DNA from: Tenacibaculum discolor
Lineage (GTDB): Bacteria; Bacteroidota; Bacteroidia; Flavobacteriales; Flavobacteriaceae
Assembly: GCF_003664185.1 (NCBI RefSeq)
Contig: NZ_RCCS01000001.1
Coordinates: 1-64,000 of the forward strand
Direction of reading: 5' to 3'
Length of the DNA stretch: 64,000 nt
The position numbers and the translations under genes were made by a program. Under the pieces are notes generated by a model. The model was not told where the DNA came from. It saw only the letters and a program-made list of their open reading frames with translations, and did not search any database. How positions within the stretch are numbered: position 1 is the first letter of the stretch; each line of letters starts with the position of its first letter. Below, piece by piece: positions 63,076 to 64,000 of the stretch.

Positions 63076-63453
63076 ATGAGAAAAAAACAATCGACAAATT
63101 ATGCCAACGAACAGTTCCTGTTTCAAGTTTGTGAGTTGAATTCGGCAATTGCAATAATAAGTGGTCGTTGGAAATCACAGATTGTTTATTCCATTTCTCA
63201 AGGCAACAATCGATTTCATTTGATACAACAAGAGTTGCCTAATATTTCGGAAACTGTTTTGGCGAGGCAATTAAAGGAATTGGAAACACACGCGATTTTA
63301 ATTAAAAAAGAAATTCCAAATACAGTTCCTGTTGGAATTGAATATGTTTTGACCAATAAAGGCTTGGATTTGGTTCCTATTTTAGAAAGTCTTTGTGATT
63401 GGGGGAAATTGTACGCAGATGGCAAAGAGATTTCTACTTGTTCTATTTCTTGA
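63076..63453 (+). CDS. HxlR-family transcriptional regulator
   Basis: The protein of about 125 residues has the HxlR winged-helix pattern (SAIAIISGRWKSQIVYSIS, ISETVLARQLKELETHAIL, VPVGIEYVLTNKGLDLVPIL). No conserved central Cys of the redox-sensing type stands out, though VCELNSA and STCSIS carry cysteines near the ends. It is divergent from the esterase. ATG 63076 was preferred over TTG 63052. Confidence 0.88.
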   Translation: MRKKQSTNYANEQFLFQVCELNSAIAIISGRWKSQIVYSISQGNNRFHLIQQELPNISETVLARQLKELETHAILIKKEIPNTVPVGIEYVLTNKGLDLVPILESLCDWGKLYADGKEISTCSIS

Positions 63454-64000
63454 GTTTGTTTTTAGACCTGCGTTTCTTTTAACTTGTGGCTAACTTGTAT
63501 ATATGTGTAAAATACGTCGTTATACAACCAAAAAGTAAAGTATAAGAGTACCTTTATTGTTCTTTTATTTATTGCTGTGTTCCTAGTAAGGGAAATTAAA
63601 AAAGGAAATCATAGCAATTTCACTTTCCCAAATATAAAAAAATAAACACAAGAAGGAATACAGCTTTTATCTGGAAGACCTCCAAGCCTAATGGGAGTAA
63701 CTTAAAACAATAAAAAAGCTAAAAATAGGTGCGTGTGTAGAAAAATGTTTGTTAGCATAGTATGTCGTATTCTTTTAAAGATATTGTACATCAGTCAGTT
63801 ATGTGCTTTTTTCTTTTATACATATAAAACATGTGTTCGTGATTGATTATCAATCGTTTACTACCTTTTTTTTAAAACATGCTTATTAATTTCTCAACTT
63901 TATAATAGCAAATGATATGAAATAAAAACAATAAGAGCAGTAGGGGACTTTAAAAAGCTGCATTCGTACTCAGGTAAAACCTAAAGGTTTGTTAGATATA
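63454..64000. other. Gene-free right end
   Basis: No gene was found here. At about 63490 aacttgtggctaacttgt resembles the cassette-boundary core. The last part has no recognisable ORF, RNA or repeat. Confidence 0.6.

Noticed and set aside
63454-64000. tRNA or small RNA at the right end
   Set aside because: No cloverleaf or known RNA pattern was found.

Overview
The window is AT-rich chromosomal DNA from a member of the Bacteroidota. The family Flavobacteriaceae is likely, and a Tenacibaculum-like marine genus is a guess from gene style. Supporting signs are promoters of the TTG-N19-21-TAnnTTTG type, S41 and esterase proteins with TPR tails, a methionine synthase encoded as two proteins, a FxsB-type radical SAM enzyme beside a PF14905-type outer-membrane barrel, and almost no Shine-Dalgarno sites. 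It opens with the 3' end of a 5S rRNA, so an rRNA operon lies just to the left.

Region 1 (0.3-6.4 kb) holds an acetyl-CoA hydrolase/transferase-family protein, an iron-sulfur repair di-iron protein next to an alginate-type porin, and a tight msrB-msrA-selO redox-repair operon. Region 2 (6.5-23.6 kb) is a large sulfur-assimilation locus. A SAM-I riboswitch precedes metY, a MetX-aspartokinase-homoserine dehydrogenase fusion and metZ. An Rrf2 regulator follows, and then DUF2061-cysH-cysD-cysN-ferredoxin-sulfite reductase(HEPN)-cobA-sirC-FNR-ferredoxin-cysE-cysM. Together these take sulfate to sulfide, make siroheme, and fix sulfide into cysteine and homocysteine. A second, nearly identical SAM-I riboswitch at 49.8 kb controls the split metH (and probably metF), so both halves of methionine synthesis answer to SAM.

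Region 3 (23.7-33.0 kb) holds a WD40 protein with an S41 protease, a LytS/LytTR pair, a TPR-tailed esterase flanked by a duplicated terminator, a nitroreductase, a 13-copy 41-bp tandem repeat, RsgA and a cupin. Region 4 (33.9-43.9 kb) is the most exciting part. It is a RiPP (ribosomally made, modified peptide) locus: an E1/ThiF-like adenylyltransferase, a LuxR-type regulator divergent from a LuxI/FeeM-like acyltransferase, an outer-membrane beta-barrel receptor, a 61-residue precursor with a twice-repeated Trp-Ser-Arg-Ser-Ser core, a FxsB-type radical SAM/SPASM cyclophane synthase, a stand-alone HExxH peptide hydroxylase-like protein, a C39-peptidase ABC exporter and a minimal HlyD-like partner. 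My inference is that the peptide is cross-linked at its two Trp-x-Arg triads, possibly beta-hydroxylated, cut behind a Gly-Ala-Gly leader end and exported.

Region 5 (44.2-49.4 kb) has small accessory genes in cassette-like modules bounded by repeats, then a MacB-like tripartite efflux set. Region 6 (49.8-54.8 kb) is metH/metF. Region 7 (54.9-64 kb) contains phzF, hutG and hutI, separated by interspersed inverted repeats, then a metallo-beta-lactamase-fold hydrolase, a Crp-type regulator, and a second cassette-like stretch (61.4-63.5 kb) with a membrane protein, an esterase and an HxlR regulator whose ends meet the same kind of repeat as in region 5. The last half kilobase shows no gene.
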